DNA from: a virus
Length of the DNA: 50,105 bases
Reading direction: 5' to 3' (one strand)
IMG/VR virus record: IMGVR_UViG_3300025687_000065
Span: 1-50,105 of that record
Within the stretch, counting starts at the first letter, position 1. Every line of letters starts with the position of its first letter. Below the pieces are notes generated by a model. That model did no database searches, was not told where the DNA came from, and worked only from the letters and a program-made list of their open reading frames with translations. The translations under genes and the position numbers were made by a program. Positions 49,452 to 50,105 of this stretch are shown one piece after another.

Positions 49452-50105
49452 TTATCCTTGATTATCATCCGCATTCCTATATTCTTTACTTTCATTTGCC
49501 TCTGGTACTATAGGTGCGCTGTCAATATTATTTTCTAAATAAGGACCTCCTGTTTTGATAGTATCTGGGTTAACATAACCGCTATTAGAATCTTCTGATG
49601 TAACTGGAGATTTCTTAATGTCCTCAATTGTATAGTTAAATTCCTGGAATACTCCACCAAATTGAATACCAATCTCGCCATTGGGGCCGGTTCTAAATAA
49701 CCCAATTCCTTGCGGAGTAGAACTACCAGTACTGCCGCCACCGCCGCCACCGCCGCCACCGCTGGTAGCTGCTGCAATTGCCTGCTTGGTCATTTCTACA
49801 ACCTCGGTTAATAGAATTCCTCCTTCAAATACTGGCATAAATGATTTAACTTCTAAATCAAATGTAACATTAAATTCTTTCTTGTCATTCAGACCAAATT
49901 CAAAAAGCCTATCCTGTGAGTAGTCTTCTGGCACTGCCATAGAGGATTCTACTCTAAACATACCTAGATCTACACTATACATAGTTGTCTTATATAGCTT
50001 TGACATGATTGCTTCGGTAACTTTTAGCATTTCTAAATTATTAGAACATACCACAGTAATACCAAACGTCATTGTTATAGGTAAGAAATTTGTTTCTAAT
50101 GCAAA
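49452..50105 (-). CDS. C-terminal part of a virion protein, perhaps neck/connector (cut by window edge)
   Basis: The frame stays open to the right edge, past an internal ATG at 50072 (the codons beyond it, FALETNFLPITM, look like real protein), so this is probably a truncated gene. The visible 217 residues include PITMTFGITVVCSNNLEMLKVTEAIMSKLYKT, a pattern seen in phage neck or tail-end proteins, then a run of nine glycines (around residue 120), ending in a polar acidic tail. Position at the head of the structural run suits a gp13/14-type neck protein, but this is inference. Confidence 0.7.
   Translation of the reverse strand, partial: FALETNFLPITMTFGITVVCSNNLEMLKVTEAIMSKLYKTTMYSVDLGMFRVESSMAVPEDYSQDRLFEFGLNDKKEFNVTFDLEVKSFMPVFEGGILLTEVVEMTKQAIAAATSGGGGGGGGGSTGSSTPQGIGLFRTGPNGEIGIQFGGVFQEFNYTIEDIKKSPVTSEDSNSGYVNPDTIKTGGPYLENNIDSAPIVPEANESKEYRNADDNQG

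Noticed and set aside
1-50105. CRISPR array, insertion sequence, integrase or attachment site
   Set aside because: No regularly spaced repeats, no transposase or integrase-like protein, and no direct repeat at the tRNA that could be an att site were seen; repeats found are inside coding genes.

Overview
The window is part of the genome of a T4-like contractile-tailed phage (myovirus). The T4 morphogenesis set is recognisable: small and large terminase, tail sheath, tail tube, portal, prohead protease/scaffold, major capsid protein, head-completion protein gp4 and late sigma gp55. T4-type replication and nucleotide genes accompany them: clamp loader gp44, RNase H/FEN, topoisomerase II large and medium subunits, a gp42-like dCMP-modifying enzyme and nucleotide kinases. 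The DNA is AT-rich and nearly every gene lies on the minus strand, so transcription runs from high to low coordinates; one gene at about 38.4-39.2 kb is on the plus strand. The host is probably a member of Bacteroidota (a flavobacterium-like bacterium). This is inferred from A/T-rich gene leaders with little Shine-Dalgarno signal, a TAnnTTTG-type promoter box, a phage lipoprotein with a short lipobox, and the overall base composition.

Layout along the coordinates: 0-1.7 kb, a translationally coupled run of glycosyltransferases. 1.7-10.5 kb, small accessory and lysis genes (Hsp20, lipoprotein, thermonuclease-like protein, endolysin, PhoH, membrane proteins, MGME1-like nuclease) with an ECF-like sigma factor and a degenerate phosphoesterase. 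10.5-17.6 kb, an ATP-grasp enzyme, nucleotide-modification genes and topoisomerase. 17.8-18.3 kb, a tRNA-Thr(UGU) and a complete one-piece tmRNA. 18.4-20.2 kb, four small unknown genes and a DnaQ-like exonuclease. 20.3-29.7 kb, the tail module (tape measure, assembly chaperones, GIY-YIG endonuclease, tube, sheath). 29.7-34.8 kb, packaging (large terminase, GroES-like co-chaperonin, small terminase), a large virion protein and a holin candidate. 34.8-38.3 kb, replication (RNase H, clamp loader). 38.4-50.1 kb, the head module with gp55.

How it works together: a short box resembling ATATATAAA(A/T) occurs just upstream of many structural genes, and is the likely late promoter read by host RNA polymerase with the gp55-like sigma. 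Two copies of a different, 31-bp conserved element at 10.5 and 19.3 kb look like host-type early promoters. Rho-independent terminators follow the major capsid, tail tube, lipoprotein and two other genes.

The most notable points are: the phage tmRNA with an atypical predicted tag (GNTELAMAA); a thymidylate-synthase-family enzyme with the Asn-to-Asp change typical of dCMP hydroxymethylase, pointing to modified cytosine; a calcineurin-like protein that has lost one whole metal site; a CTT-TAA stop context that could give a +1 frameshift between the two tail-assembly proteins; a fused prohead protease-scaffold with a 14-residue repeat array; and a set of proteins with possible capsid-targeting N-termini. 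All functional calls rest on reading the sequence; no database search was run.
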